Shown here piece after piece: positions 1 through 12,900 of a DNA stretch of 64,000 nucleotides. Within the stretch, counting starts at the first letter, position 1; each line of letters begins with the position of its first letter. Position numbers and translations under genes: made by a program. A model generated the notes under the pieces. The model did no database searches, was not told the origin of the DNA, and saw only the letters and a program-made list of their open reading frames with translations. The stretch spans positions 1,364,001 to 1,428,000 of the forward strand of contig BJKQ01000007.1 in assembly GCA_006538405.1 (NCBI GenBank), written 5' to 3'. This DNA comes from Hansfordia pulvinata. Taxonomy: Eukaryota; Ascomycota; Sordariomycetes; Xylariales.

Positions 1-1900
1 ACGGGACCAAATGGAGCCATGTACCTCCAGTGTCTGTAGGTAGTGGCCACTACAGCAGCAGCCTCTCCAGGGCTGCCGTACCCGTAGCGAGATGTACTCC
101 CGTCCATGCGCGCTTGAGGGTTCCCGTCCACGTTCGCGAAGGGACCAAGCACAGCCCCAGGGTTACTGCCACGGGTGGCCCGGTAGGTGGTCTGTAGGCA
201 GGTAGCTAGTAGGGTGCAGTTGTCCTGCCTGCACTCATTGGATGCAATCAACATCGGACACGTTCAATCCAGGGCATGTAGATGTAGCTCACCTGTACGT
301 GGACGTGAGGCGGTACCCCTTACGACCCAGGGCTATACCCAATGATTGAATGTGCCTCATCTGGATGGCTGCCCGCCCGCTCGCTTGCCTTCAACCTGCC
401 TACCGTGTGTAATTGCCTGTCTACCACCCCCAATGGATGCATCTCAAGGGCGATACGTCAAGTCTGTGCCGCCGCCTTCCTGCTCGGGTCGGCTGCAGTG
501 CCGTCAGTGCTCCCTACGAGTTTTGTCACGCGGGCCCGCTGTGGTTAGCCCAAATTGGATTGTACGTGGGCAAGTCCGTGGTAGCCAGGTACATAACCTT
601 AGGTAGGTGGTAGAGGTAGATATGATATCTCACGCGCTGCGAGCCGCAGATGTTCTTCCGTGCGGGCGCTGGCTACTAGCAATACCAGGTAGTTACTCGT
701 ATGCGCACCCAGCTCATGAAGTACCTGGCCGGTTGTGTGGGCGGTCGCTCGCCCATCCAATGGATGTCGGTACCTACGAGTATGGGTAATGGTCGGTACC
801 TCGAGCAGGCGTGGCCCCGAGGCACGCAGACACGCAGGCAGGCTAAAACCAAACCTGCAACTGCGCCTACTGCTATCTCTCTCCTCCGTACTTGCCAGCA
901 ACCACCATCTACGGTTACAACACCACCTTGGAACACCGTCTCCTCCTCTCTTTCCCTCCTCTTCCCCCCTCTTCCTCCTCCGTCTGCTCGCCCTTCCGAC
1001 GAGTGCCTGCTTTGCCCGACTGACCGTAAGTTGGCCGTTCCCCCCTGTCGCCATCTGCACTGCCGTCCTCTCCTATTCTCCTCACGCCTCACGCCATTTG
1101 CACCCGAGTCACTGCGCCTCTCACCACCGCCTCAACCGACATCCATCCGCTCCTCCACACCGTCCCTGGCTCTTTTGTCCCTGGAGTTTCCCGTCCGATC
1201 TTTCCCAATGCCGCACTCTTCTTTGATCAGCTCTATGGCCGGGCCATGTGCCCCAGATCAATTTCCTTGATTGCCTGTTTTTTTTCCTGTTTCAGCTTCT
1301 TCTTCTCAAGTCGGGGTGAATATTCCATTCTCAAAAATGCTAACGCCTTTCCTGCTCCTCGCACAGGACTCACTGGTAGGCGGTGGCTAGCAGTCTTGCG
1401 CACTTTGCAGCAAAAAAAGTTCCTAGGATCTCCAGTCGCGAAAGCGGACCGCGGCAGCCTCGCTACACCAAGCACAATCACGTCACGCATACCTCGGGCC
1501 TTTCTCATGTCGAGCTAAGCTTCGGATCACGGCCTCTTCTCTCCGCCCACCTTTAGCTGCTGCCAGGCCGACCTCTCCCCCTCGGCGTTGCCAGCACGCA
1601 CACGGTCCTCCGCTTGTCGCCTTGGCTCTCTAGATACCTCAAGTCACAGCCATTCACCTGGTTGTGGGCCACTTGCCAGAAGCAAACGACCCCAACTTTT
1701 TCCACGTTTCACCCTTTCTCCTCTGCCGACCCCAACAGCCAGTCTGTTCAGACCCGTCACCTCATTCGTCAACCGCCTATCAAGCTCGACGCCGACGCCT
1801 GCAGTCCTTGTTTGACCTGGGAACCGCCACCTTCCCGTTTGTTGCATCTGCTGTACGACTTGACCGCTTGCATCAATCCACAACTCCCACATTGCCCGTC
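1..1900. other. Intergenic region and leader upstream of the Nrp1-like gene
   Basis: No convincing gene. Open frames on both strands here are low-complexity and match no family I recognise. The left part has GGTAGG-type words (about 182-213 and 601-612) and two copies of TACTCGTA/TACGAGTA (694-701, 775-782). From about 860 to 1900 the + strand becomes strongly pyrimidine-rich, which is typical of fungal promoters and 5' leaders and fits the start at 1901. Confidence 0.6.
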
Positions 1901-4062
1901 ATGTCGACCGCTCCGCCTCCTCCGGCCCATTTCGACCGTTACGTCGTCATTCATGTCGCCACGACGTGCGATGAGCATGGTGTGTACGTGACCAAGGACT
2001 CTGCCGAGGTCATTGAGCTTGGCTGGATCCTGCTCGACTCCAAGTCTTTGGAAGAGGTATGATTCATCACGCTTCCCAGCATCACCTGCGACATCTGGGG
2101 CCATTGTGCCTGCGCCCCGGGCTGAGTCACATTGCTAACTGAAGTGTCGATCTATAGCTTCACCGCGAGAGCGTCCTGGTCAAGCCCATCAACACTCCCA
2201 TCACTCCCCTTTGCAGTAAGTTGGATTTCACGTGCGGTCGCTACGGAAAGGGACGCCGGGAGAAGGATGACTGCGTCGCTACAGTTAGCTAACGTATTTC
2301 CCCGCCAGCGAGCTTGACCACTCTCACCTGGGAACATGTCCGTAATGCAGGCACTTTCCGCGACGCCGTCAACCGCTTCGACGCTTTCGCCTCTGAGCAT
2401 CTGACGTCGCAAAACCTCGACTTCGTTTTTGTTACTCTCGACGCATGGGACTTGCGTGTTCAGCTCCCTCGTGAGGCCCGCGATAAGGCCGTGGTGCTGC
2501 CTCCTTACCTCCAGCACTCGCGCACCTTTGACCTCCGCACCGAATACCAGCGATGGCAACAGCACCACCCCGAGTCTCTCCCCTTCGGCCCCTCGATGCT
2601 ATCCAACATCTGCGCTGCTCTCGAGGTTGAGCCCGTCCAGTCGAGCGCCCCCATCAAGCACAACCTTCCCTTCCACTTGCAGGCATTGGCTCCCGCCTCG
2701 CCACGACGTGCCATGGAGGAGGCCGTCACGCTTGCCCGAGTTCTTCGAGGATTGATTCGGAAATCACAGCCTCCGCAGGAGCACCCAGACGTCCTTACAC
2801 GCCCCATGGATGCTCGCGCTGATGTCCGTGCGTTTCTCTCGGAGAGAAGCAAGGTCCTGCACATGTCCGGCCTTCCCCACGACACCACACAGTCCGAGCT
2901 TGAAAGCTGGTTCACCCAGTTCGGAGGTCGTCCCATTGCCTTCTGGACCCTGCGGACCCCCGAGCAACACAAGCCCACTGGTACCGGCTTCGCTGTTTTC
3001 TCGTCCCATGAAGAGGTCAGTATCGCCCCTTGATTCATCGCGTGAATGCTCCTATTCTGACTCGCCATGCAGGCCGCGGAAAGCTTGTGCATGAACGGTC
3101 GCGCACTGAACGAGAAGGCCATCGAGGTCTCGCCTTCCAGCAGCCGGGTACTTGACCGTGCTGCCGAAATCCTCACTCCTTTCCCCCCAAGCAAGAACCG
3201 CCCTCGCCCCGGCGATTGGACCTGTCCTTCTTGTGGGTTCTCCAACTTCCAGAGGAGGACAGCCTGCTTCCGCTGCTCCTTCCCTGCTGTTGGCTCCGGG
3301 CCTCAAGGCGGCGCTGCCAGTGGTAACGGTGGCGGCGAGATGGGCATGGGCCACAGCTACGGCTACGGGCCTCCCGCTATGATGCCCCCGCCTCACCATG
3401 GCGGCGGGCACCACGGAAACATGGGTCACCACGGTGGCGGCGGTGGCGGCGGCGGCGGTCGCATGGGCGGCGGCGGTGTCGTACCCTTCCGTGCCGGCGA
3501 CTGGAAGTGCGGCAACGAGGTCTGCGGCTACCACAACTTTGCCAAGAACGTATGCTGTCTCCGATGTGGTGCCAGCCGAGCTGGAGCGGCTGTTGTCGCC
3601 GACTCTGGCTACCCTTCCCCCATGGACAGCGGCTCCAACTACGGTATGGGTACTGGCTCCATGGCTGGTACTCCCGGTCCAGGACCCTTTGCGTCGGCCG
3701 CCGGTCCGTTTGGCGCGTCGGGAGGCTACGGCCAGCAATATGGTGGGCCTCCCAGCACCTACGCCTTGCCCTCCGGTATTGGCGGAGGTGCGGCTCCCTA
3801 CCCCTCTTCTTTGAACACTCACTTCGGCCCCGCCCCCGGCTCGCACTCTGCCGGGCCCTTTGACAGCCGCGCTGCTGAAGCGGCCTTCCAGTCTGCTAGC
3901 AATGGACCCGCCTCCGCCGGCCCCTCGAACAACTTCTACTCAGCGCAGACCGAGAACGACCCCTTCGCCTTCTTGTCGACCGGCATGTCCGGACTCTCAG
4001 TCACCGGCGGGGATGGGCGCCAGAACGGCAGTGGCGCCCCACCTAGCAAGTCCCCTGCGTAA
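1901..4062 (+). CDS. Nrp1-like RNA-binding protein (degenerate DEDDh exonuclease fold + RRM + two RanBP2 zinc fingers)
   Basis: Four exons: 1901-2056, 2158-2215, 2309-3015 and 3073-4062, giving 636 residues. The splice sites are GT-AG and the first intron has a clear CTAAC branch site. Residues about 10-250 have the layout of an ERI-1/3'hExo-type exonuclease, but the first catalytic signature (D-F-E-A-T-C in active members) reads H-V-A-T-T-C here, so the first two acidic residues are gone. An RRM follows at about 300-385 (KVLHMSGLP is RNP2-like, TGFAVFSS is RNP1-like). Two RanBP2-type fingers follow (CPSCGF..CFRC and CGNEVCGY..CLRC), with a Gly/His-rich linker between them. The C-terminal third is low-complexity Gly/Pro/Ser. 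Yeast Nrp1 is a stress-granule-associated protein with RRM and RanBP2 fingers. A scaffold or RNA-binding role without nuclease activity is my inference. Confidence 0.85.
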
Positions 4063-4859
4063 GGGTTGTCTTGCTACAAGATTGGGATTTGAGCGTTTCA
4101 TTCGACGTCCTTGACGCATCTCAATAGATTTGGTTCTGAGAAACGCGAGATAGACGATCTGAAAAAGCTCCTCACCTTTTGGCACTAATTCAGACGACTT
4201 GTGGCATTATTCGAGGGTGTACCTGGGCTTTGGAAGATCCGGTTTAGGGGAGTCTGGGCTGACATCTGGGTTGGCGAGGTGTTGTGCGGATTTCAAAAAT
4301 AGTCAGTTGAATGTTTGATCGGAGACGGAAAGATAAAATGGGCAAGATCTGCACGGCGGTAACTTTGGTCCCGGTTGATTAGGCGGCGGCGGTTCATTGT
4401 TCCCATTCTTGAGATACGGGTCTTGACCTGGCGCTTTCTGCCGAGATGTGTCGACTGCTGTTGGTTCGGGCTCTCAGATTCAGGCTTTTCGGCCATTGTA
4501 CATGGAAGGTCTTTTTTTTATGTTGGCAGAAACGGGACTATGGGTGCATAGCGGGTGTAAAAGGTTTATATCCTGGCCTACGTTCTCGGAGCCACCGTTG
4601 CTGTATTTTCTTTCGTTACCTTGACTCTTTTTCTCCTCAATTCTATTTGGTCATTTCGCTCTTTCTCGCTTATGCCTCGGGTGCCTGTGACGCAATGATG
4701 CAGGACGACTGCTTAACAGCGTCGCGTCCGTCCCCTCCGTTGGGAAAGAGGCCGAGATGTGCAGATGGGTCGTCGGGTGTCAACTCGTGAAATACCTAGG
4801 GCTTGCTACACAGCTCAAGAGCTATCCTAAGTGAACCCTTGACGCGATCAATACAAATA
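4063..4859. other. Convergent intergenic region (3' UTRs)
   Basis: This lies between the 3' end of the Nrp1-like gene (+) and the 3' end of the F-box gene (-). It is T-rich in places (4505-4680). I see no gene, RNA or repeat in it. Confidence 0.5.
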
Positions 4860-7800
4860 TCAGGGTCCGCGTTGCAGGAGACATCCCTGCACGGCTGTGC
4901 CTTTCATCTTCGCCCAACCCCCTCCGAGCCATCTGACTTCTCCGCCTCCAATCGATGCACATGTCCTCTTACTTCCCTGGCTCCTTCTCCCTGCTCGCCA
5001 GCTCATGCTAAAGTACACCCGGGGGAGGACATCAAGCATCCATGCGTCGGTGTCCCCGCCAGCAGCCTCGGCATCCCGCCGTTCTGCATCCGAGGGTGGT
5101 GGCTTGTCCCCAACAAATGGCTCCATCTCATCCAGCAGCCCCTCCCACCAGTCCTCCGCGTTTACGGACTCAACCTCGGCGAAAATGGAGTGCTCTTCTT
5201 CCAAGGGATCGGCAAAGGGTTCCGGAGCTGACGGGCCCAGCTCCTCTTCGGGGCCCTCATCTGACGACAGTCCAGGTGGGAATCGAAAAGGCTTCAACCC
5301 ATCCGCCCAGGTGTCGCGCAATACAAAGCCGCAAGTTCTGGCGAGGAGGCTGTTTGATCTATCCACCGAGTATTCCCCCGGTGCTGATCCCAGAGAAGCT
5401 TGATGATTGGTGGCGGAAGGTCTCGCATGTCCATGTGATCGTAGCCATACTGCCTCGAATGGTTTGAAATCGTAGACGTGACTGACTTTGCATCGTCTGG
5501 CTCTTCGTATGAAATATGACACTCTGTGGCGTTGCGAACATCTGGGGTTGGGGCGGGCTCGATCTTGCCAGTGTCGCCAGGCCCTTGCCCTTCGCTCAAG
5601 TTCTTGTCATGTTGAGATGCGATCGTTTTGGCGCGCCTTTCTTCTATCAAGCGTCGCTGCCCTGTGGGGAGACTGCGATACTTGGTCTTGAAAGGTGTGG
5701 GTGGAATGGCGCCGAGGTCGTGAAACTTTTTCGCCTTCTCTTGCGTGTTCAAATCCGCCATCAAAATGTTCGTCCTCGTGTTCTCGTCCTCGGAGTATCC
5801 CTCATCATCATACATGTGCGCGTCCGCGCGAGCCCAGTTATCCAAAAGCTGCTCGTTGTGCCATAAGACACGGCGTCGCTCTTCTACGGATAAGGTATCC
5901 CAACGGCTCTCCATGTCGTGGAACTCATTGTAATCGTTGATTCGGCTGATCGTAGGCAGTCGCAGACGGGTTTCGGACCCCATGCTGCCAGCAATGAGAT
6001 CCCTGGGCATGGATGCCGACGGCGCTTGCTGACTGGCAGGCATCCAAACTTCGTCTGCAGTCGGTACAGAGTTGGCCCCAGAAGGTACGCTGATGCATCC
6101 CCAGACTGCAAAATGCATCAAGTGCCGTTCGAGTCGGAGTCCCCGGCGGACTGCTTCATGTACAACGACCTGGTCCAAGGCGATAAGGGCGGTGCCGCTG
6201 TCCTCTTGGCCCCAGTGTTCAAAACCGGCCCGGCCTACTTTATCGAACTGGACACCGCCAATCCTCATCCCGTGACGACTGAAAGGCGAAAACATACTCT
6301 CAGTATTCTCTATGCCGAGGACTTGCACACCCAAATGAAGCAGGGCGTTCGACCGAGCACGCCACGGGCCACGGCCCATTAGCATCTCCCAGAGGACTAT
6401 GAAGCCGCCGCGCACCGAGGCAACCAGATGCACCAGATCTGTAGTTCCCGGACCACAGACGGGATCATTGAAGCGAAGGGCCAGCTTGACGAAGAATAAC
6501 TGCGCCCATGCCAACTCTGCATCCTCGAAGAAAGGGGGAGGAAGGTCACCGTCATTGTGGTTGCGACCTGAGTTCTTCCATTGGCTTCGCATTCTCATCT
6601 TCCTTTCGTGTGTCGTGGGCAAGTCACATACAAACCAGAGCTTCATGAGCACGCCTGGTGTCTCCGGCGGAGTGCGGAATCCTGCTCGTGACAGGAGGGC
6701 CACAATGTCTCTGCACATGTCGTGGCGTGAGACGGCCATCTGCATCCATTGCAGGCCTGGAACGGTCTTACGGCCCGTTTGTGTCTTGCGTTTCTTCCCA
6801 CGCTTGGTCTCGCCCAAAGCAGAGTCAAAATCGCCAACTTCGTCGTCCGGATCTGGTACGCACAGGTGCGGATAAAGGGAGGGGTGGAAAACGCGGTAGG
6901 CAATGTCGCTGCCAGTTTTTAGCTGCCCTAAGTGCGTCATGGAGCGGCCCAAGGACGATCGAATAATGCTGTGAAAATCACGCGAGACGGAAAACAGATT
7001 GACTATGTCCTTGAACTCGAGATACGCCGCCAGCGCCACGGCTGTCTCACTTGTGCGGCTGAAGAAAGCTATGAGGTCGAAACGATTAGGGTCTGGAGCA
7101 TAGCCCTGGCCGCACTTGAGAGCTCGCTGGAGAACATCGCTGCGTGGCACACAAACCCCCTTGCCCAAAGGGGGGGCCTCTGGCGTTGCTGAAGAGGCCT
7201 TGCTACTCGTGGGTTCGCCGCGAGCCGACTTGGGTGTGAGGAAGTGCCGTGAGGAAGCTCTCGCGCTGAACGGTGAGTTTAGTCGCAATTTCTCTAGGTC
7301 ACAGTCAGACCCGATCTGTGGCAGTTTGACCAGCTGAGGAAGCAAGGACATTGGAGTTGAGATGGCTTCCGTGGGCAGGATCGGCAGTACCGTATCGAGC
7401 AGGCGGAAGGGAGGGTCAGAAGGGGCCTCGCCATCCTCCAGAGGCTCTTGGATGAGCCCACCTGGTATCTCCGGTGCTCGTGCAAAGTCGCTCGTTGTAA
7501 GCTGTTGTACGAATACTTGAATCTGTCGCATCATCGAATCCAGGGGAACCTCGCTGCTGCTGAAGGACATTCCGGCCGCGCTAGCGGCAGATTGGACGGC
7601 TGGGATGACAAAGGCATGGGTTGCTTGTTGTCCCCCGCTTGCGAGGCAGGGACGTTGCATGCCGAGATTCAAATACGAGGGCGGCAAGGCTCGACGAGAG
7701 GAAGCTGTATTGGCTGATAGACCGCTCGCCCCTCGAGCTAGACTGGGCTCCCACTCCCATTGACTATCATCATCAAAGCTGATGTCTTCTAGGCGAGGAG

Positions 7801-8203
7801 GCCGGTCGAGCTTGGGCCGCAGCTGAGGGAGTCGTGGATCTGTACTCGACGCCTGGTCTCCGGGCCGCGGGGTACGCACTTCGCTCGTGGGAAATGCAAC
7901 GCCACGGGGCCGCGGAAATCTGGTCGTTGTCGCTTGTCTCTTGGCATGGGGCTCCGGAAATAGGCTTCCAGGACCTGGAGGAGGGGAGGAAGCCGAGGAC
8001 GGCGACAAGGACAGGCTGTTGATACCCGCGTCTTGGAGCTCGGTCGTGTCAAAAGTAGGTTCCGTTTGGCCCGAATCATGACCTTGGGCCACGAAGCTGG
8101 CAAGTTCTTGCAGGTCCAGCTGAACGCCTTTCGGGGGCCCGGCATCCTCCAGACGCATGACTGCAGCCCAGCGCAGCGCTGTGGCACGAGCAGCTGCATC
8201 CAT
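4860..8203 (-). CDS. Large F-box-like domain protein, frame broken near the 3' end
   Basis: Starts at the ATG at 8201-8203 and reads open for 969 codons to a stop at 5294. The sequence beyond that stop, in another frame down to 4860, still looks coding: it is strongly acidic and compositionally like the rest. Adding one G to the GGG run (sense strand; 5298-5300) joins the two frames into 1114 residues. The N-terminal third is a Ser/Pro-rich disordered region. At about residues 375-425 there is an F-box-like helix segment (AAYLEFKDIVNLFSVSRDF). A conserved globular region with many Trp and His residues follows (about 460-700). F-box proteins recruit substrates to SCF ubiquitin ligases, but the substrate cannot be told. 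No intron was detected. The C-terminal extension depends on the frameshift interpretation, and an intron there is a less likely alternative because no good donor is visible. Confidence 0.7.
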
Positions 8204-9900
8204 CTTGGCTATCCAGAGCTACAGAAGCGTCTTTTGAGAGACGAAACGGGACAGGGCGAACTGATATGAGAGTAGAGTAGGTACTAGCTACTGGGTTTGG
8301 CGAGCTGAGACTGGCAGGGTTCCGGAGAGAGATGAAAGGCTATTGTCGAGTATGCTGGAAGTGGACCTGAGCTGTGTCGGAAATATGTCTTTGGGAGACT
8401 GCCAGTAAAGATCTCGAGTTGCTAGAGGCTGTGAGAGGCTGTGAGAGAAGGGGAAGATGGGCTGATCCTGATGAGACGGGGAGGGACAAGAGAGGCGATG
8501 GGGGTGAGCGTACATATATACTATTACATGTCGATGTTGATGGAGGGTGCTTTCAGAGATGTGGGCACTGGGCTTCCGGGAGTGCGTGGAGAAAACAAAC
8601 GGCCCTGAGTCTTTGGGTAGGGTTCGTTCTGAACTTTGCGCGCACCGTGCGAAGTAGCTTAGCTGTGGCATCTGGAAGCATCCGTGGTGAACAAACAGGG
8701 AAGCTTCGAGCCACCATTGAACAAGACGAGGAGAGGAAGGCGCAAATAGGTGGGTGGCAGGCACCCAGGCATGTAAGTAGGTAGGTGCCTACCTACGTAA
8801 GGTAGGTACCAGGTATGGAGATACCTACAGGATATCCGCTAAGCGTCCTGTACACCTTATACCTTACCATGCTTTATTGAAGCAGATCCTCCCGCTACCC
8901 ACCAGGCAGACAGGAATGTGCGTTCAACAAACGTACGTAGGTAGGTACTGTGAATACTGGGTGTACCCGACGCCTGAACGACGAGCACTGAAGGCCGCCG
9001 ACGATATAATGCTCCCGTCTCTTCTCCTTGAACTTAGATGGGAATCGAAATGTCGCCCCGCTCCCGGGAATGTCGGCGGTATGAGTCCGATTGATGTTGC
9101 CCATGTTCGTCGAATAGAGTCAGATTAACTCTTCTCCTTCGAGATCTCGATTCACCACCATCAGCATCGCTCTCGCTGCCACCTGCGTTCAAGGCTGGGG
9201 CATACCCATTGTCGATTATCGCATCAACGCGGTCTTCAAAGACATCACCCCGGAGGATAGATGTTCATTATAATGGGTGAGATCGAACAAAACAAGACGG
9301 CAACGGGCACACATAATCACCAATTCCAGAATGCTCTCTGTCATTTTTCGTATTTTTTCTTCTTCTTTTCCGTCCTCTATTTTCCTCCTTGCCCTTAGCA
9401 TATGGTATATCTGGCCTGGAGTTGTCAAGACGTTTGTGTTCACTTGTCGCCCACGAATCTTATTTGTCCATCACCTCGGATAGTCCCTCAGAGACATGGG
9501 TTATTCTTCACGCACCCGCATATTCAATGCAGAATGGTGAATGATCCACACGTTCACTCACAAGCCGCCTCACCACGCAAGATGTCCTCTGCGCTGCGTC
9601 CAGATGACCCGAGACGGATGTGGGGATCGACCCGACACACCGTCCACTTTGTATCCTACACGCTCACCAGAAACAAGCGCTTCCTTCTCAGCGACGCCGG
9701 CCAGAAAGCATCGACCGTTCACTGTACAATAGCATACCCTGCCAAGGTGAAGGCAGCAGAGTGCCTGAGAAGCGGCTCCCAGGAAGGCCACCGTACAAAC
9801 GCTACCAGCAACAAGCGCAACATTAGACAAGCTGGTGCTGCTTTAGTCGACAGCGGCTGCCTCACAGGCGAGTCTCGCAACCAACGTCACAAAAGCGCCT
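8204..9900. other. Intergenic region between the F-box gene 5' end and the XRN1 3' end
   Basis: No supported gene. It holds the F-box promoter and leader (about 8204-8760), a cluster of TAGGTAGG/CCTACCTA words including a perfect inverted repeat (8777-8796) and another copy near 8936-8948, and then the presumed XRN1 3' UTR. Confidence 0.5.
8777..8796. repeat. Perfect 9-bp inverted repeat of the GTAGGTAGG word
   Basis: GTAGGTAGG at 8777-8785 is followed after two bases by CCTACCTAC at 8788-8796. More copies of the same word follow at about 8800-8808. It belongs to a dispersed intergenic motif family in this window. Confidence 0.85.
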
Positions 9901-12900
9901 TTATTCTCCAGACGCACCGCGGGCACCTCGGCCTCTGGCACCGCCATTGGCACCGCCGCCGCCTCGGCCCCTGCCCCTTCCGCGGCCGCGGCCGCGACCA
10001 CGGTCCGTAAGGTTCGCTGGCGGGGGAACCGCGTTGTACGCCTGATCAGGGGTGAACTGGCCCTGGCCTTGGAACGTGCTGTCGGCCTGATGACCCTGGT
10101 GGTTAGCTCCACCCCGCCCTCCACGGTTTCCACGCCCGCCGCGGTCGCCCCACGGGTTACCCCGTCCACGGCTCTGAGTGCCGTTGGGGGCATGTTGCGT
10201 TCCGTTGGGCCCCTTGTCGTAGACAGCGCTGCTGTGCTGCAGGGGCGGCGCGCCGCCATTAGCGCTCTGGTGATGGTGACCACCTCGGTTGCCGCCGTTC
10301 ACAGCGCCTCGGAAGGATCCTCGGAGAGGACCAGGAGCGGGTGCCTCACGAAGGGCGCCGCGGCCGGTGCCATAGGTAGCAGGGCGTAGAGGTAGCGTCG
10401 TCTGGGCTGGCTGGCGTGCGTTGCCAGTCTTGGAAATAGCAACGACTTGTGGGTTGGTCAAGTTGAGCACAGAGTTGTGGGCCACAGTCTGTCCACGGAA
10501 GGGATCACAGCGATCGCCAAGGGTGGTGCCGCTCATGAAGGTGTTGTCACACACCATGTCCAGCATGCGGTGGTTGCCTATTTGGCTGATGCCCACAACC
10601 GTTCCTTTGGAGCCGATCGGAACCTTGCCAGAAGCTTGCACGTAAACCACGCGGTCGCCAAGATCAAATCTCTGGTTGCTGAGGCGCTGCTCTGCATCCT
10701 TGGGGTGCAAGAGGGCAGAGCGCGGCACCCCCTTCAACTTCTTCGGCTCAGTGCGTGCTTGGGACTCCTTGGTTTGGTCTGCGGCGGATTGGAGCTGCTG
10801 GACAACTTCCGAGTCCAGTTGCTCAGCATCCAAAGGAACCCGCTCAAACTTGCTCGTTTGAAGGGTCTTGAGCCATTGACCGATTTCCTTGACTTTGGCG
10901 GGTGCTTCCTTGGGATCGTGCCACAAGTCGGTCTCGTCGAACTCTTTACCTTGCGGGTTTCGCAGGATGGCCGCAAAGAAGTCCGGGAAATTGATCATGT
11001 ACTGGACCAGAAGGTTGATGGCGGCAGGGCTGAACTCCCAGCCAGACTGGGACTTTTGCGAATATCCAAGCACCTTCTGCTTCTTTCCTTCGAATTTCAG
11101 ATTCAGCCCCAGGTTGACCCTCATACCGCCAATCGTGTTTACGTGAAACGACGAGGTGATCTTGCTGAGAATTAAGGGGTGAATGCCGAGCTCCTTGGCA
11201 ACAGCGAAAGACGGCTTGTAGCGGTTCTGTCTCTGGGCGTGGTAAACGATGCTCCTGAGATCTGGCTCCTTGGCTGCAGCACAAGAGAGAAGAATCTCAG
11301 CCTTGTTGTCTTGGTGGCCCAGAACCCCCAACGGTCGTCCGTACGCGTAGTCTCCAAGGAAAAACGCGTGCGAGCTGACAGGAAACTCCTCCTCGATGGG
11401 GAGAGCGGCTCTCTCTATGAACCTTTCGTCCTCGGAAATGACGTTGTCCACGATGATTTGGAGCGGGTAGTCGAGTTCCATGCCGGGAATGGGACCGTAC
11501 TCTTTAACAGTAGCACCATCATCCCTCTTGATGAGACCTCGAAGCATCTCGACGTGCACAATGGCTTCAACAGGGCCCATAATGATACCCAGCCTCTTGC
11601 TGTAAAGGCTCTCGGTGCGGTGGGCCAACTTGTTCCAGTCCTCGATCTCTCGCCCCGAGTGATGCCTGTCGAGTATCTGCCCAGAACCGTCGGGTGCGAG
11701 GCCGTAATCAAACAGCTCATCCGAGACCCGGACAATCTTAGCCTCAAGCAGGAAGGGGTACCCCACAAAGCACTTCTGCCCCAGCTTGGATTTGGCCACC
11801 TCAATGCTGCTTCGGTTCTCCACGTCGGCCAAGGTAACCACCATGCTTTCATTGCGGGATTCCTGCTGGAAAACGTTGACGCCGTGGAAACCGAGTGCGG
11901 CATTGAAGGGAAGCGTGGCTAAGCTGGGAAAGCCTGCCAGGGCAGAGACACCCAGCTTCACGCCATCCGTCAGACCGACATAGAGCTCGAGCCCTTCGGC
12001 CGTGGGGAGATCGAAGATATTCTCGACGCAACGGCAATTGGGGATGTCAGGGAAGACCCCGACCATCGAGGAGGGATATGTGAAGTTCACTTTTGGGTCG
12101 TATGTGAACTTGAGCGAGACGCCAAAGCCGTTGCGGGCCTTCTCGTCAGGTGCCAGAAGATCGTTCTTGGTAGCCATTGCCGCCAAGAGCCGTTTCTCGT
12201 CAATGAAAGGGATCTTGACCACGGCCTCCCATTCCATCTTCTTGCCGTTCATGTCGAGCTCGAAGTCGCGAGGGTAGAAATCGATAATGGGTGACTTCTC
12301 ATCAGTCATCAACTCGTGATACACGGTGGGTACGATCTTCTTGCTGCGATCGGGCAAGACTCCCATGAGCTGCTCGTAGGGCTTGAAAGGCTGGCCGAGC
12401 TTGAATTGCCGGTTCGCGTTGACACCCTTCATGACGTCGGACATCATGGGCGAGTAGTGGTAGGCGTAGAACCAGCCCCAGGAGGCCACGCCCCGGTAGT
12501 AGTAGTAGAGCACCCATTGCAGCCCCTGAACGTAGTTCTCGCAGAGTTTGCGCAGCTCAGTGACCTCCTCTTCGGGCGCCCAGTGGAACTTCTCCTCATA
12601 GTACTTGCCCTTCCACTCGAGAAACTTTTCCTTGTATTTGGCCTGGGCAGCGCCCTGCGCATCTTCGGCCGACACGTCAATGACCTGCGCGTTGTCGTAG
12701 CGCTTAGCCACGCGCATCAAGGCCAGATGGCCCTCTTCATCGTCTTCATCCTCATCCTCGCCATCAGCCGTTTCAGGCTTCTGAGGGAAAGCTAGGATGA
12801 GGTGGCGAATGCCGTCGTCGTCCTGCTCAGTCCGCCATTCAAGCCGGAGGCTATCGGCCGCGTCCTGGACAAACTTGCGGTCTGCAGCGTTCAGTTCGTG

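Noticed and set aside
599..1508. Several overlapping open frames on both strands
   Set aside because: They arise from pyrimidine-rich leader sequence; low complexity with no family signal.
5294..5460. An intron explaining the F-box frame change
   Set aside because: The only phase-compatible GT-AG interval near the junction is 38 bases with a poor donor. A missing G in a GGG run explains it more simply and matches six other sites.
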